Positions 47,461-60,719 of a stretch of DNA of 64,000 nucleotides are shown here, piece after piece. The notes beneath the pieces were generated by a model that was not told the DNA's origin, ran no database searches, and was given only the letters and a program-made list of their open reading frames with translations. The first letter of the stretch is position 1, and the number at the start of each line of letters is the position of its first letter. The position numbers and the translations under genes are program-made. Origin of the DNA: Aptenodytes patagonicus (taxonomy: Eukaryota > Chordata > Aves > Sphenisciformes > Spheniscidae); contig NC_134963.1 in assembly GCF_965638725.1 (NCBI RefSeq), positions 16,458,501-16,522,500 of the forward strand. Direction: 5' to 3'.

Positions 47461-48890
47461 TTAGCAGAATAACAGTAAGCTCCACACCAAGGGGGGGATC
47501 AAAAGGCTTAGGCTGAGCTGTAACGTGGAGCTGTTTCCTTGCTGGGTGAGGCGGCACTGAGCCTTTGATTTGTTCTTTTTAGAGCAGCCCTGCCTCTTTT
47601 TGGTTGGGATTGTGGAAGGTTCAATAGGCTCTAGAAATTCTGGTTTCAACTTGGTCAATGGAGGGTCTACAATGCTGGGGAAGGTCCCAAAGGGGGAATC
47701 GTTTATCTGCTTGTTGCTGCCATTTTTGGAAGGGTCCGTCTCAACATACTTGGTTTTGGACATGTTCTCCTTGTCCTTGAGAGGGTTGTTGGAGGATGGC
47801 CGGCTGCTGTGGGAAGAAGGACCTGCCTTGCCTTTAGCTTCATAAATAAACGATTTATCCGTTTCTGGCTGGCAGCACTTCGGGGAGCCATTGTGGGAAC
47901 CAAGAGGGGGGACCCCAGTTGGCAGTTTACCAGATCTGGTCTTAGTGCTAAAAACGCTTGTTCGTATCTGGTTGAAGGAGTCGACGCATCCTTCCAAGTC
48001 GGCGCTCTGCAGCCTTTTGAGGTCTCTCCCTGCCAAGCGAGGGGGAAGGTGGCACTCTAGCTCTGAAGACGATCCTTTAAACTGTTTAAACCAATTCCAG
48101 AGAGACCGAGCCTGGCAGTCACAGATCCACTGGTTGCCATTCAAGCGTAGGTACTGGAGGGACACCAGAGGAGCCATGGTTTCCCCCGTGAGCACTGTCA
48201 GGTTGTTGTTAAACAGATACAAGGTCATCACTTTCCCAAGGTCATGAAAAGACCGGCGGTGAACCAGGCTGACCCTGTTCTGGTGCAGAAGCAGCCGGTC
48301 AAGGTTGATTAGCCCACGAAAGACATTCTCGGACAAGCTCTTGATTTTGTTACCATGCAAAAACAGGTAGGTGAGGTTTGCGAGATCTATGAAGGTGTCA
48401 TCCAGCAGGTTCTGAAGATTATTATCCTGAAGGTAGAGATATTGCAAGGAGAACAAACCTCGAAAAAGCCCTGTGGAGAGCTCCAGGAGCCCACAGCGAT
48501 CCAGGTGTAAGGTATGGAGGTGAACAAGACCCCGGAAAGTGACAGGGTTGATAGATTTCAGGTTCGTGTTGTCGCTGAGATCTAACTCCTCCAGTTTGTT
48601 GAGCCCATAGAAGGCTCCAGGCTCAATGAGGCTGATGTTGTTGGAGTGGATCCAAAGAATTGTCATATTGCGGCAGGAGGTGAAGCTGGTGGACCTCACA
48701 AGGGTTATCTTGTTGTTGTGCAAGAAGATGCGCTGGCTCTGGATGGGTATCTCAGTGGGGATTGCTGTCAGTCCTTGCTGCTGACAACTTATTGTAATCT
48801 TCGGTTCACTGTAGCATACACACGCCCCGGGGCAAGACTCCACTTCTGACTGGATGTTCAAGCAAAGCACCAAAATCAGCAGTTTGCTTC
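47461..48890 (-). CDS. RTN4R: RTN4R (Nogo-66 receptor 1), terminal coding exon
   Basis: The product is a GPI-anchored neuronal surface receptor for myelin inhibitors (Nogo-66, MAG, OMgp) that restrains axon growth through co-receptors. The exon gives 475 residues plus TAA; numbers count from its first full codon. Residues 1-17 are a hydrophobic signal-peptide core. An LRR N-cap has Cys 19, 23, 25 and 35 (CPGACVCY). Eight LRRs span about 53-250 ([28 protein letters not shown]). A C-cap has Cys 256, 258, 279 and 301. A stalk follows with the CCQP cysteine pair (338-339), [10 protein letters not shown] and a basic [13 protein letters not shown] patch. A hydrophobic tail (about 456-475) is the GPI signal. 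Eight N-glycosylation sequons are present. [12 protein letters not shown] and the GCSKKN patch favour RTN4R over its paralogues. It opens with two bases of a split codon, matching the exon 1/2 split remembered for human RTN4R (473 residues); with about seven residues from the unseen first exon the total would be near 483. Confidence 0.95.
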
Positions 48891-48908
48891 CTAAAGGATA
48901 ACAAAAAT
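48891..48908 (-). promoter_or_regulatory. RTN4R: Splice acceptor of RTN4R exon 2
   Basis: On the sense strand a T-rich tract (TTTTGTTATCCTTTAG) ends in AG at 48891-48892, immediately before GAAGCAAACTGCTG. In the frame of the LRR protein the exon then starts with the last two bases of a codon, then Ser-Lys-Leu-Leu. This matches the GSRLL start of the human exon. Confidence 0.85.
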
Positions 48909-51900
48909 AGTATGCAAATTAGCCAGGGTCATGGGAGAGCGCTTTCCTTTGCAGCTAATAGATGAGCCTGAAAATCACCCTTCTAAGTGCGTTGCCACTA
49001 ACCACAAACAACATATGCCAGGGGAGCCAAACAATTAAAATGCAGAATTAAAAATGCTCTACTGCTCAACACAATAGCTAAAATCAATATACACTTGTAG
49101 TGACAAAGTCTGAGCACCTCCTCAGCCTTTCACACTTTGGTGGTGAAAGAGAGTGATCGTTATGTATTTGCATTGTGGGTCCTGAATGCACATCTAACAT
49201 AAGCCCTGTTCCAAAGAGCTTACCTCTGAGCAAAGGGGCTGTCTTCTGGGGGCCACTTGTCTCTGCCACAGGCACATTTAGCGCAGTTCAGCCTATGGGA
49301 AAGCATCTGCCCAGCTGTGGCTGATGCCTGCAGCCACGGGGTTGTACTAGGCAACTCTGCGTCCCATTCCAGCAGTGCCACCAGCTCCTTGCTTTTCGGG
49401 ATCATTGAACAACTCTCCAAAACAAGCAGGTGTCCCCAGATTGCGTTCAAAACGTAAGATGGAGATGTGGCTTTTGTGACTTTCCATGAACAATTTCTGA
49501 CTGACCTGGTCTTCCTGTAAGAAATAACTGTGAGGATTCCCAGAATAACTTACAGGTCAGACCTGCCTGTAGAGGTCTCAGGGCCAAAAGCATCCTTTCC
49601 TTCTCTCGGTCAAACCTTTACACCACATAGTCTTGCTTTCCCTTCCTCTGTCACCTTTTTCCCTTTGAATCTGGGCAGCCACCAAGGAAGAGGAGAAAAC
49701 AGCATGTTTTTCCACAAAGGGCGGTACTGTTGTTGGAGGAAATCATGTGAAATGCTTGATTCAGGGATTCCTCAAAGTTTGCAAGGCAGAAGTAGGTTTC
49801 GTGTGTCCCAAGTGTTCAGGCATCCCATTGGGGTTGAAAAGCCCCTGAGAGGAACATTTTTTCATGGCGATGACCACCTCCTTCCCAGGAGCTGGGCTGC
49901 ACAGGAATCACAAGGAAGCATTTTGATTCACCAAATTCACCAGCCCCAGCTGGGCTGCTGGGAAAGGGCCTGGAGGATGGGCAGGGATGGGCAGAGGCTG
50001 TGCAGCCAGCATCGTCTTCTGAAAGGGGACCTGCGAGGGAGGGTCAGCATGAACCTCCAGCTGAGACACCTGCAGAGAGACCTGCTGTTTCCTACCCAGG
50101 GAAGGCAGGGAGGAGAGGCAGTTTCAGCAGTGCTTTACCAGCAATTAGCAGCAAGTAATTAGATTGCTTCCTCTAAACCACTTACAGGAGCTAAAATGAA
50201 TGGGCAGCAACTCTAGCAGTGGGAGGCTCTGTTTGTGAAATACCACGTGCAAGCAGGGACACGTGTGTCTCCTTCCCAGCTCATCACAGCACCTCTGGCA
50301 AAAAGGCATGTTCCTCCCCATCACTGGGGATCCCCAGCCCAGGGACAACAGCAGCTTTCCCTCTTCACTGTTGTGGGAGGTTTTTTCCTTCCCCGAAAGA
50401 CTGAAAATGTTGTTTAGGCATGTTGATGCCTCATTACACCTTAAGGTAAAATAGCAGAGTTCAAAAAGTCAGGAATGAAGAGACAATGATGCAGATTGGG
50501 GCAAACTGGGGAGACTGGAGAGAGCCCGGTCGCTTCCAGCCACGTGTGCATGGTGCAGCATGCTGGCTCCCACGGGGCCAAATCCTGGAGACAGCAGTTG
50601 CATCTCACAGAAAAGCCTGAAAGGCAGTCACGGAGCTAATGAAACCACATCATCTCTGCGTCGAAGTAGCAACTTCAAACCCCAACAATAAAGGAGTAAA
50701 TCATACGGAAATCTTACCAAACTGTTTACTGAAGCAATAACAAAGGTATTGGAGAAGCCACTTTTCTGCAATAACAGGCTGGGATCCCAGGCCTGAGTTT
50801 CACGCTAGTCAAAATAATTCACCGTGTGCAATTAATAAATCTGTGGTGATCCAACGGTCCAATATAGGTGGGAGACTCCTATATATCATAGTCCACATGG
50901 GAGAAAAAATAACAGCTCGGCATGCAGAGATAATTTGAGTCTGTTATTATTAGCTGCTGAGCATCCCTGGAAGGCAGTGTGTTGAGTGCAGTATTATGAC
51001 ACATTCTGGCTGGCTTGTCATGTTTTGACATATCACGTCCCATTGTATGGAGCAACTGTAACAACTGTATGGAGCAAAGTAACACGAGACAACTGAAATC
51101 CCCTGCTGGAGACATGTCACACCAAGAGGAGCCTCCTGGGAAATTAAAACAATGCTGGCAACTCTCTGACCAGCACGATTCCTCTCCAGCTGATAATGAA
51201 AACCTGTAGCCAGAGAAATATGACTTTCTGGAGCCTCTTTCTTCAGTTTCGTGATGCAGATGATGTGGGCCGGGGTGGCACTGGAGCAATGGGATTCACC
51301 TCACTACGCAATACCACCTGCTCCAGCAAAAGAGCGCTCGGACTGCAGACAATGCTGCAGGCTCCATGGCTCTTCCCAGCTGCTCCTCCCTGCCTTGGCA
51401 ATACCGCAGGGGCTACAGCCTACTCGGGGAAAATCCAACCACAACCCAGATGCATCCCACATGCCTTATAACTATGCGACACGCTCACAGTGGAGTGAAT
51501 GCAAAGAACCATTCCTATGGGAGAGGAATCACAATGACAACACTCCTGTTCCACCTCCAGCCAGGGGAGGCAAGTGTAGAATAAATATATGTATACACGA
51601 GGAGAGAAAGAGAGAACATGAAGCAGCCAGCAGGGAACAAGCCATGCATATGAATACCGCCCTGCCCTGTGCCACCCCCTCCTGACAGCCATGCTCCTGC
51701 ACCCTCTGGATCACTTGATTGCTTGTGCCCTGAGCGTGCACCACCAGCCCTTTCCTATGGACACAGCCAGGCAGCAAGGTCCTGTCCCAGCCTCTGGGCG
51801 TGTGCAGAGCTGGAGGCATGCTACAGCTTCTCCCCAGCACAGAGGAGCAGAAGGGAAGGGGCAAATCCTGCTCCACTCTGAAAAATGGTTTTTCTTCTCC

Positions 51901-53034
51901 TGCTGCCGATGCCTCTGAGGCTGTTGGGAGCTCTGAGTCAGTGGCACTGGTAGCTGGCTGCCAGTGGAGCAGCATAGGGAAATTAATTACAGGCAGGGCT
52001 AGCCTGTGTGCTTTAATTAGCGACCTGGTGTTCTTGAGCTGCTCGGATTAGCTCCTTCCACCAGAGACAGTTACTGCCAATCATCTCCCAAAGCTTTTTT
52101 CCAGTTAGTTTCCCACCGTGCAGCTCAACCATGTCCTGACTGATCCATGACAAAGCTCAGCACCCAGCAGTTGTCAGAGAGTCTCTGGCCAGCACAGAGC
52201 CTGAAGCAAGTGCAGGAGTGGGTGCAGCCCACAGACAGCCTTGGGAAGTCAAGGTGATGCTGCAGACCCTTTCTTCCTGAGCCAGATTGGGGTGTGCTGT
52301 GACAAAGACCAGAGGGACCATGCCTTGGCCTTCCCCTGTTGCTCCAAGGAGCTTCTCTGTCACTGGTGTTCAACCAGTAACTGTGCCTTGTGCTCAGTGT
52401 GTCCCAGACCGCAGTGGTCACCAAGTGCCATAAGCCATCCAGACCTTGCACCAGGACAGTTTCATCCATCCAATTCCAGGCAGATATTACCTTGCTTTTT
52501 CTGACCAGGTGCCAAGTGACTACTTTAGGACAGGGATGAGCACAAGGCAGGGTCCTGGGACAGGAAGGTTGCTAAGACCTGGCATCAAGCCACATTAACA
52601 CAGCCACACAGTTTTAGGATGGTTTGAAGCACAGCAGACCTTGTTCCTGTCTGCCTGGAATACACCCCCATATTTTCAGGTAATCTCTTACTCTAGACCA
52701 AGTCCGGCAAGATTGAGACAGGCCAACTGTATCACTGCCCTGTGCCCCCAGGGCTGGAGCCCATCACTTGGAAACAGGCATCTGTTTTGGGGCCCAATGT
52801 CGTGACGCAAAGCACAGACACAAGCCCTTTTATGCTGAGCTGAGCATCGCAGCATGGTGTGGACCATGACCTCACTGAGCCTCATGCTCTAGCACAGAGC
52901 TGGGGCCATAACACAGAGAAGGAGCTGGAGCACTAATCTGAGGACTGTATTGCAGCGATGGGCAGAGGAACCAGGCACCCCAAGACCCATCAGCCGGGCA
53001 CCCTGGCACAAAGCCACGTGCTCCACCTTCTTCT

Positions 53035-53105
53035 GTTCTCCTCTCCACCTCCCCTTGTTCCTCCCCCTCTTTGATTACCTCCTCCTTTCCATCTTCCTCC
53101 CCTCC
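53035..53105. repeat. Pyrimidine-rich low-complexity patch
   Basis: CTCC/CTTCC-rich text on the plus strand. It produces a Glu/Gly-rich stretch in overlapping minus-strand frames and inflates their open length. Confidence 0.8.
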
Positions 53106-54636
53106 TTCACAACCACCATGTCCCACGGCTTGTCCAGCTGAGGTGAAGGCAGCACCCAGGCAAACCAGTCCGTCCCCAGAGAGGCTGGGACACATCCTGG
53201 CAGTGCCCAGAGCCTGTACACTGTCCTGTACACCACACTGCAGCTTGTTTCCCTTGGCACAAAGCAGAGGGGAAGGATGAAGACCTTCAGAGGGTAGCCA
53301 GGCAAAGATCACACAGACACAGCTTAAAACTTGCCAGGAATAGTGTGAGTGTCGTGGGCTTCTGCTCCTCTTGGAAGGCACCAAGTATCCATGATGCTGA
53401 GGGGTCCCAGTGGGTGCTGCCCTGAGGAGAAAGGTCAAAGCCCTGGTTGAGGGCAGATGACAACAAGAATCCAGAGGACCTGGGCAGAAAGAGCCCAGCT
53501 GCGCTGCAGCCTGGCTGGCACAGGCAAACGCCATCGTTTGTTTTCCTGGAGTGCTGGGTTCAGCTCTGGCTGTGGGCTCCTTCTTTTTCCAGGAAAAACA
53601 TACCCTGCCCTTAGCCAGAAGTACAGGAGATATTCACTGGTGGCACAGGGAGGAGGGAGGTCAGAAGGTCCACTGTGTGTCCATTCCCAGAAATATGTGC
53701 CAAGACCAGCTCCCAGTGTGGAACTACAGCGTCCTTCCCTTGACCTGCCAGATAAATCCATCCAGAGCTCTGCCTACGCAGTGTGCTCCCACCACCACTG
53801 CCAAGTGATTGACACCGGACCCTCCACCACCTGCTGGACTCTTCCACCTGCAGGACTCAACCTTAGTGCTCATCCCTGAGGAAAAGTGTCTTGGCATAAC
53901 ATCCATTCCCTCATCCCTTAGACGAGAAGCCATTCCTACCCCTTCCAGAACACGATTAAAACTTAACTGGATAGTTCCAGTCAAATGCAGAAGATGAAAG
54001 AAAACCCAGTACCTGGAACCTTCAGTCCCTCCAAGACTTTGGCTTTGAGTTTAGCATTTGTTCCTCCAGAGCTTTCTTAAAAGCCAGATACCTCCTTCAG
54101 TCAAACTGCCGCACTTCCCCTTTGCCATCTCAGAAGTGTTATGACTCATGGAACTGGGAAGCAATTAAAGTGGGTCCATTATCTGTCTTTCCGCTAGTCC
54201 CCTGTGCGATCGCATTGTCAAACATGGCAATTAGAAAGAAAAGGCTCCGGGGGCCTCTAATAGATGCTTTGCAAACTTTTTAAGAGGCCAAAGCAAAATG
54301 CAATTTTCTGCAGTTTGCAGTGCCGTGGCCTTTCTCTGCCGCTCTGCACTTGTCTCTATTGATTTGGAGATATTATAATGCGGCTTTCCTACAGTGGAGG
54401 GTCAATAATCATTTGAATTCTCTCCTGGTTGGACATAAAGGGAGTACTTTACAATACAAAGCCTTTTGCTGATGCACACAGCATTTTGCCTTTGTTTATA
54501 GTACGGAGACACTATAGCTGCTATAATTCCCTGTTCTGAACTGATATTGTTTGAAATTCAGCACATGGCTTTGAAAGACACTCTGCAAAGCAGCTTCAGT
54601 GTCTCCTGCTTTGTCCTGTGGCCAAAGATGGGTCTG

Positions 54637-54655
54637 TGTGTGTGAGTGTGTGTGC
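54637..54655. repeat. (GT)n microsatellite
   Basis: TGTGTGTGTGAGTGTGTGTG, one interruption. Confidence 0.85.
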
Positions 54656-56649
54656 GCCAAAAGGAAGAGGGCAGCACTTTTATGCATTTCAAATCAAAGG
54701 CGAATCGAGAGGTGAATGAGGAAGGAGAATTGGTTTGGATGAGTCTCACCCCAGGCTGGAGTTTCTCTCCCTTCTGCTGCCTCCTCCCTCCACTGCAGAG
54801 AGGAAGGCTGGTTCAGGATGGTGCAGCTGGAGTGGCTTTAGGGTGAGGAGAGGAGAGGAGTGATGCTCTGCCGCCACACAAGCACCTGGGAGAAGCAACC
54901 AGTGTTACAACTCTGGGGAACTGAGGACCTGACGCGGGTACGAACAGAGCAGGTCCCAGCACACAGGTGCCCACTGCCGTGCAAGCATCCTCAGGCAGTC
55001 GCCTGGCAGCCAGCTGCAGCAGAAAATTTTGGGACTGCTGCAGGTCCTGTGGCATATCTGCAGCTCCATGGGGATGTTGGGGTGTCAGGCACCCCTGTCA
55101 AGGTGAATAGTCAGTGTGGTCACTGGAGCGAGCCAGCTGACCGCAGCTCCGTGTCTGCTCCAAGGCACTGAATTGCTCTCCAGGCTCAACTGACTGGGTC
55201 AGCTCCATCTCCACGGGCTGTTGCTGGAGCTGAGTCCCAGCTCACACCAAAACACCTACGTCTTTTTCCGGTGCCGAATCCCATCTGCCTAAAAATAGCC
55301 AGCTAATTCTCTTCTAGACACCGTTGAGGGTCTGAGACACCAAAACGAGTGCTGGCAGATTTGACACAACTCCTCTAGGAGACCTCTGCTTTTCCAGCAG
55401 CTGGAGCTGGGTGTGATATAAATGGCAGCAGGCAGCAATGTTTAGGCACCTGAACCCCACCCCTAACTTCTATAGGTACAGTCTCTGATCCCACATGCTC
55501 TGGGACTGCATCCAGATCCATTAACCTTTGGGACTGTGATGCTCTTCATTCCCTTTGGCAGTACACCCTCAGTCCTGCTCTTTGGTATACCCAGCCTCTA
55601 CCCTGAACGAGACAGGATTTCAAAAGAAAAAATATCATATGCGGTGAGAAATGAAAGGTCATTTCCGTAATGCATCCAGGCAGGGGATGGAGGCAATAGA
55701 TGTGCCATTTCCTAACTTCTAGGTGTTCATCTTTTTCACCTAAATCATACTCCCTTAATGTGATTTTTGGACTTAATATTGCAGGGATATTTTTAAGGGA
55801 AGAAGGTAAAAGAGAGTTATATCATGTGCAATTCTTAGAATCCATCCTCACAAATCTCCAGAGGGGTTTGAATGCTGATTCTTCAGCATCGCTTAGGGCT
55901 GAACTACATGACTCATTACGTGAGCTGAGTGCAGCACAAACCTTAACCAGGGCAGCTCCATCCGTTCACGGGCATGTGCCAAAGCAGCTCCCGGCCGGCG
56001 GTGCTCCCCATCCCTGCCAGAGACTCTCCAGCGCTCCCAGCATTTTGGCAGCAGCGTCAGTTTAGCCTAAAAACATTTGGGCAGGGTTATACTTTTGGTG
56101 GTTTGCCAGCACTTCCCTCAGCAACATCAGGGAGAGAAAGGAAAAGGTGATAGTTAACAGTTTATATTTCAGCCAATTTGAATATGAATTTGATGATGAG
56201 GGAAAAAAAAAAAAAAGCCTCTTCTCTAGCCAGAGGGTTTTCCTTTCCTCCTGCTGAATTTCAAAGGCTTGCTGCAAGCCATAGAGATGTGAAAGAGTCT
56301 CAAAGAAAAGGTCATGAGAAACCTTCATAGGGGAATATATCAAGGGATTTAAATACAGGAGTCATTAGGTCCCTGTATAACAATAACACTAATATCAATT
56401 ATTATAGCGTAGTCATGCCCTGTGAGGCCAGGAAATGAGAAAGAGAAAAGCCTTCGTTATAATACAAGAACGTGACAAGAGCTGCACTGAGTCAGCCCAT
56501 TTGGGCTGGTCCGACACAGTGGTCAGGAGCAGATGTGTATTGAAAGGCAATACTAAACGGTGTGAGCATTGCCTTGGCATCTTCTCCAAGCTCCGGGCAA
56601 ACAGGAGCTGCCCAGGGCCTGCCTGAGGCAGAATTTCCCTGTCTCCTTA

Positions 56650-57080
56650 ACAGACTATGAAACCTTCTTTCCACTCCCTCAGGTTTTCTCCAAGCCCTAG
56701 GTCACTGTATGAATGCTACTCCAGACTTTTTTGCTGTACTTCTCTGCATCTTTTCCAGGTCCTCTTCACTGTTGGGGTGGGAGGACAATACCCGGGATGC
56801 AACTGCAGCATGGACTTAGGCAGAGGTTTAGGTGTCCTGCTCTGTCCCTTACAGCTCCTGCACTCTGCCTGCCATCATTCAGCATCAAGCTGAGCTTTTC
56901 AGAGAGCCCTCCACGAAATTCCCAAGATCACTTTGCTGAGTGGCAATAGCTCATTTAGAGCCCATCATTGTGTTTGTTTAGGTAAGGGTCTGGGCTGTTT
57001 GCCAGTGTACATTACTTTGTATTTATAAATGCTGAATTGCATCTGCCATCTAGTCTGTGGTTATGAATTTTACCGTGAAA
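56650..57080 (-). mobile_element. Ancient CR1/L3-clade LINE fragment in RTN4R intron 1
   Basis: The plus text reads in CR1 antisense order. It runs TCTGCATCTTTTCCAGGTCC, CTTAGGCAGAGGTTTAGGTG, CAGAGAGCCCTCCACGAAAT, CCCAAGATCACTTTGCTGAG, TGGCAATAGCTCATTTAGAG, GCCCATCATTGTGTTTGTTT, CCAGTGTACATTACTTTG and AATTGCATCTGCCATCTAGT. These correspond to the C-terminal reverse-transcriptase region of old amniote CR1s. No frame survives. It lies in the same sense as RTN4R. Confidence 0.8.
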
Positions 57081-57602
57081 CCCCTTGCTGCAACAAATCA
57101 CGTGCCCAGATATCCACTTTCCTTCAAGCAGAAATATTATCACAGTTCACTGTTGTGCCCAAATCTTAAAATGTAAGCTGGTTGTAGCAGTGACATCTTC
57201 CTGATCCAGCAGCCAAGCTGCAGCAGTAGTTCACAGAAATAAGGACTTGGTAATCCCTACCTATCAACACAGGTTAAAGATGCTCCTTAAAATGGTTTGC
57301 ATAAAAAGAGGAATAAACTTTGCTCGCATCTTTGATATGAGGTTATTCTCTTAGGCATTAAAAAGCTGACCTAGTTATCACTGCTTCCTATGGATAGGCA
57401 TAGGAAAATCCTATGGATATCCTAGGCCATGCTTCAATGAGCGCTCTTGCCAGCTCTGTGTTCTGCCACCTCACCTGGTGGGACTAAGTCTCTGCCAATT
57501 CTATCAGCAGAGGCAGAATTTTCAGCTGTTCTTGTGTAAGATGTAATAAATCTCCATGTTTTCCATCTGTCCTATTTCCAGCTATCTATCCCATATCTGG
57601 AA

Positions 57603-57650
57603 GGGAAAAACTTATGACCTTTTAAAGGGGAAAGCTTATGACCTTAAAGT
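57603..57650. repeat. Short tandem duplication, about 24-bp unit
   Basis: GGGAAAAACTTATGACCTTT is followed at once by GGGGAAAGCTTATGACCTTA, then GTGAAAGC. Two recent-looking copies. Confidence 0.75.
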
Positions 57651-60600
57651 GAAAGCATGGAGAACTGTAGAAAAGGCCTCTTATGTGGGTTTATACCATT
57701 CAGTCCTGGGCCTGATACTGTTCAACCCTGGCCCTTTCCATGCAGACGGTGTAGATCCCAGATGCTGCTGGCCTATCCAAGCTCTCCCAGTGTTCCCTTT
57801 TTCTTCCTCAGAGGCAAGCTGGTTTTCCTACTACATGCAGAAGTGTGTCCCCTTTCAGGATGTGATCATGTACGGTTGCTTGACACTGGAATAACCATGG
57901 CTATGTTCAGCTCTCCTAAAGGCATAACGCAAAGTCTTGGTTTTGCCTTGCTCCTGGCCCTCTCTAGTGTCCCCTCCACCAGTGTGACACCACAAAGGTC
58001 CCTGCACCACAGCTTCCCCCAGGCCAATCTCAGCATCAGCCTCTGTACCCAGTAGAGCACATGGTATTTGTAGGGATCTGGCTCTGAGCAGATGGGTTTG
58101 ACATGATACCGTGCCAGTTAGCAAATACTATGGCAATAGCTGGGGGAGAGGCAAAAATCTCATGCAGATACCCAATGCAGGGGACTGTCTGTGACAAAGG
58201 CAGAAGTCCAAGGCAAATATCTGATGTGGAAGTCAGATGAGAGGCAAGAAGTCTGGGCAGAAAATGCCCAGTGCCCAAAGGGAAGGTGAAAGCACATGGT
58301 CTGGAACCAGCATTTGGAGCAGCCGGTGGCACCCCTGGAAAAAATGAGCACGAAGGAGGGAAAAGGAGGAGGATGGGCAGGAAGGCTGTCAGCTTGCTGC
58401 AGGAGAGCCAGCAGAACAAGCAGACACCCATGAAAGCCTGCAGGTACAAGCTGAACTCTCCAAATCCACGTCTCATGAATTCATCTTGGACGACCGCTCT
58501 GAATAACTGTTGTGATCCTAATCCACCACGCAGAGCTGCAGTGGTGCACTTATTGCAACGCTGAGCTTGGCCAGACTGAGCACAGTACGCAGAAGAGGAG
58601 GTGGGCTCCTTCCTCACAACCTGGGAGAAATGTCACATCTGCCTTTTTTCCAAGTCATGGCCACTAATGTCACGTATCATCATAGCTGTCCCTGCCACAC
58701 TGTCTTTTGCGAAGTGTCATATGACTAAAATCCGTATCCATCCCAGTAAATCCTAGCAGATCCCAGGCTGCCTAAGAAAGCAGACTGAAAGAAGCTGTGA
58801 CTGGTCCCCGGCACCGCGGGTGACGGCATCATAAGTGGTCACGATCCTCATTTCCATCTTATCTGGATGGGACGCACCCAGCACATTGCATGAACAGGAT
58901 CATCTATGATATTGCCACCATTCAATCCTCACACTGTGAGGAATGAAGTGAGAAAATATGCATTGTGAATCACAACTAGCTCCTAGGGAAGTTAGTATTA
59001 TCTGTGCCATATTTGTAAAAAATCAGGTACAAACAGGTGTCCAAAGGAAGTAAACTCTGCTTCCTGAGATGACTTAGATCTCCCGTGGAGCCCGAAGTAT
59101 CTCAGGAATGCTTCAAAACATTATTACTAAGAAGCAGAGTTTTCTGTGTATCCGAACCCGGCACTGGTGAAAGCACTGTGTGCGAGTGACTCACAGAAAG
59201 GAGAGGTAAAGCTCCAGATGGCATCTACACCTGCTCTCCCCCAGCCATCTGGGACTGCACCCCACCTGGCAGCTGCGAATCCCACCCCCACATCTTCAGC
59301 ACTGGAAGTGCCCCATTGCACTAGGCAGCATTTTTCTTGGTTTTCCTCTAAAATGACATTTATCTCAGCTTTTGCTTACAAACCCAGCATCTGCAGATCA
59401 TGTGTAGTGGAGGAATGAATTCTAGGAAAGAGCCTGGAAGGAAAAGTTGCTCCAAAAATTTCCCATGACCTCAGTTTGGTTGTCTGCATGGACGCAGACA
59501 ACCCTTGCAGCTGAAGAACCAGCTTGGGAGCCAATGCCCCAGGCAACACAAGTAGGACAGGGAGAGGGAGAACATTTTAATTTCGACTTTAGACAAAACC
59601 ACTTTTTCAAAGAACAGCTAGAAATGAAAACATGAGAGCAGACACGGGTGACTGAAGATCATATTTCTCTACGCTGCTCACAACTTGATGCTCTCCTTTC
59701 TGAGCCTGGATAACCAGAGCTCTCCACACCACCCCGTGAGTTGTCACCTTGGATGGTGGAGTAGCAGAGCCATGCAATGAAATGTAAGGTCTCTACCATG
59801 AAGTTCCCTTACAGCGAGATCTGTGGTGCAGACACAGGGCATTTCTCAGCACTCCCCTGGACACCCGGCCCCTCCATCCATGCGGTGGGACAGAAGCACA
59901 GTCTAGCCATGCTCCCCCCTCTGCCTCCTTTCCCCTGTCTCTCTTGGCATCCCTCCCAGCTCCCTGGCACGCATCCCCGCTACGTTCACATGACTCAGTC
60001 TTTCATTCCCAGATAAAAGTTGGGACTGATTTTTAATAAGTGTGCAAATTCAACTGCCATTGTCTTTATCAGGTGTTGGCTTTGTCTCCTTTGCAGTTTC
60101 AGCATTAGATATGCTTGCCTGCCCTGCTGCAGCTCTCTCATCCACTCTCACCAGATAAGAAACATGACACCCACAACTCTATAAACATACTGCTCTGTGA
60201 TGTGCAGACTCTGTGAAACCAAGCTAAACAAGAATACAATAGGACGCTAATGATACACTTTTCCGTTTGCATGGAAACTGGGAAGCGAGCAATGGGGAAA
60301 GGATCCCAGCCTGCAGCCAAGACAAGGCTTGAACCTCACTGAAGGCAGCAGCCCCTGGTGGCTGGCTGAGCTGCCCACACCTCTTACAACAGATATCCCC
60401 CATGAGTTCAGAGACCCCATAGTATACCGCCAGGAGTTTGCACCAGATTTCCATGCCAAAAGCCCTCAGTTCAACTTCCAGCCTTTGGGTCTCATTACAG
60501 CTACAGTAGATTACAGCACCTTCCTGCTTTTTAATCAAGGTGGATAAAAACTCCCTAATCAGACTTTGGCTTCCCCTCTTTATCCAGAGATCATGTTAAT

Positions 60601-60719
60601 CCATTTCACCACTACAGGGCATTAAATGTTCATAATCACCTGTTATCCAATATGGCCCTTAAATCAATTTTAGAGTTGCTGCCCTCAAGCAGGCAGTCTC
60701 CCAGCCTGACGAAGTGGCC

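Noticed and set aside
47461..48890. Alternative identity as RTN4RL1 or RTN4RL2
   Set aside because: The CPGACVCY N-cap, CCQP pair, INDSPFGT and the GCSKKN basic patch fit RTN4R. As I recall the paralogues, they lack the CCQP and INDSPFGT segments.
49530..50162. 210-codon plus-strand open frame upstream of the RTN4R terminal exon
   Set aside because: It lies antisense within RTN4R intron 1, has no recognisable domain and no exon boundaries.
52872..53534. 220-codon minus-strand open frame
   Set aside because: Its Glu/Gly-rich middle is produced by the pyrimidine-rich patch at 53035-53105. The rest matches nothing and overlaps other open frames.
55525..55552. Candidate RTN4R first exon (minus strand ATG AAG AGC ... 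AAG then GTTAAT)
   Set aside because: The ATG-to-donor distance is 24 bases, leaving the codon intact, whereas exon 2 needs a codon split after its first base. The flanks are not promoter-like.
58036..58617. 193-codon minus-strand open frame in RTN4R intron 1
   Set aside because: No domain or homology is recognised, and other open frames overlap it.
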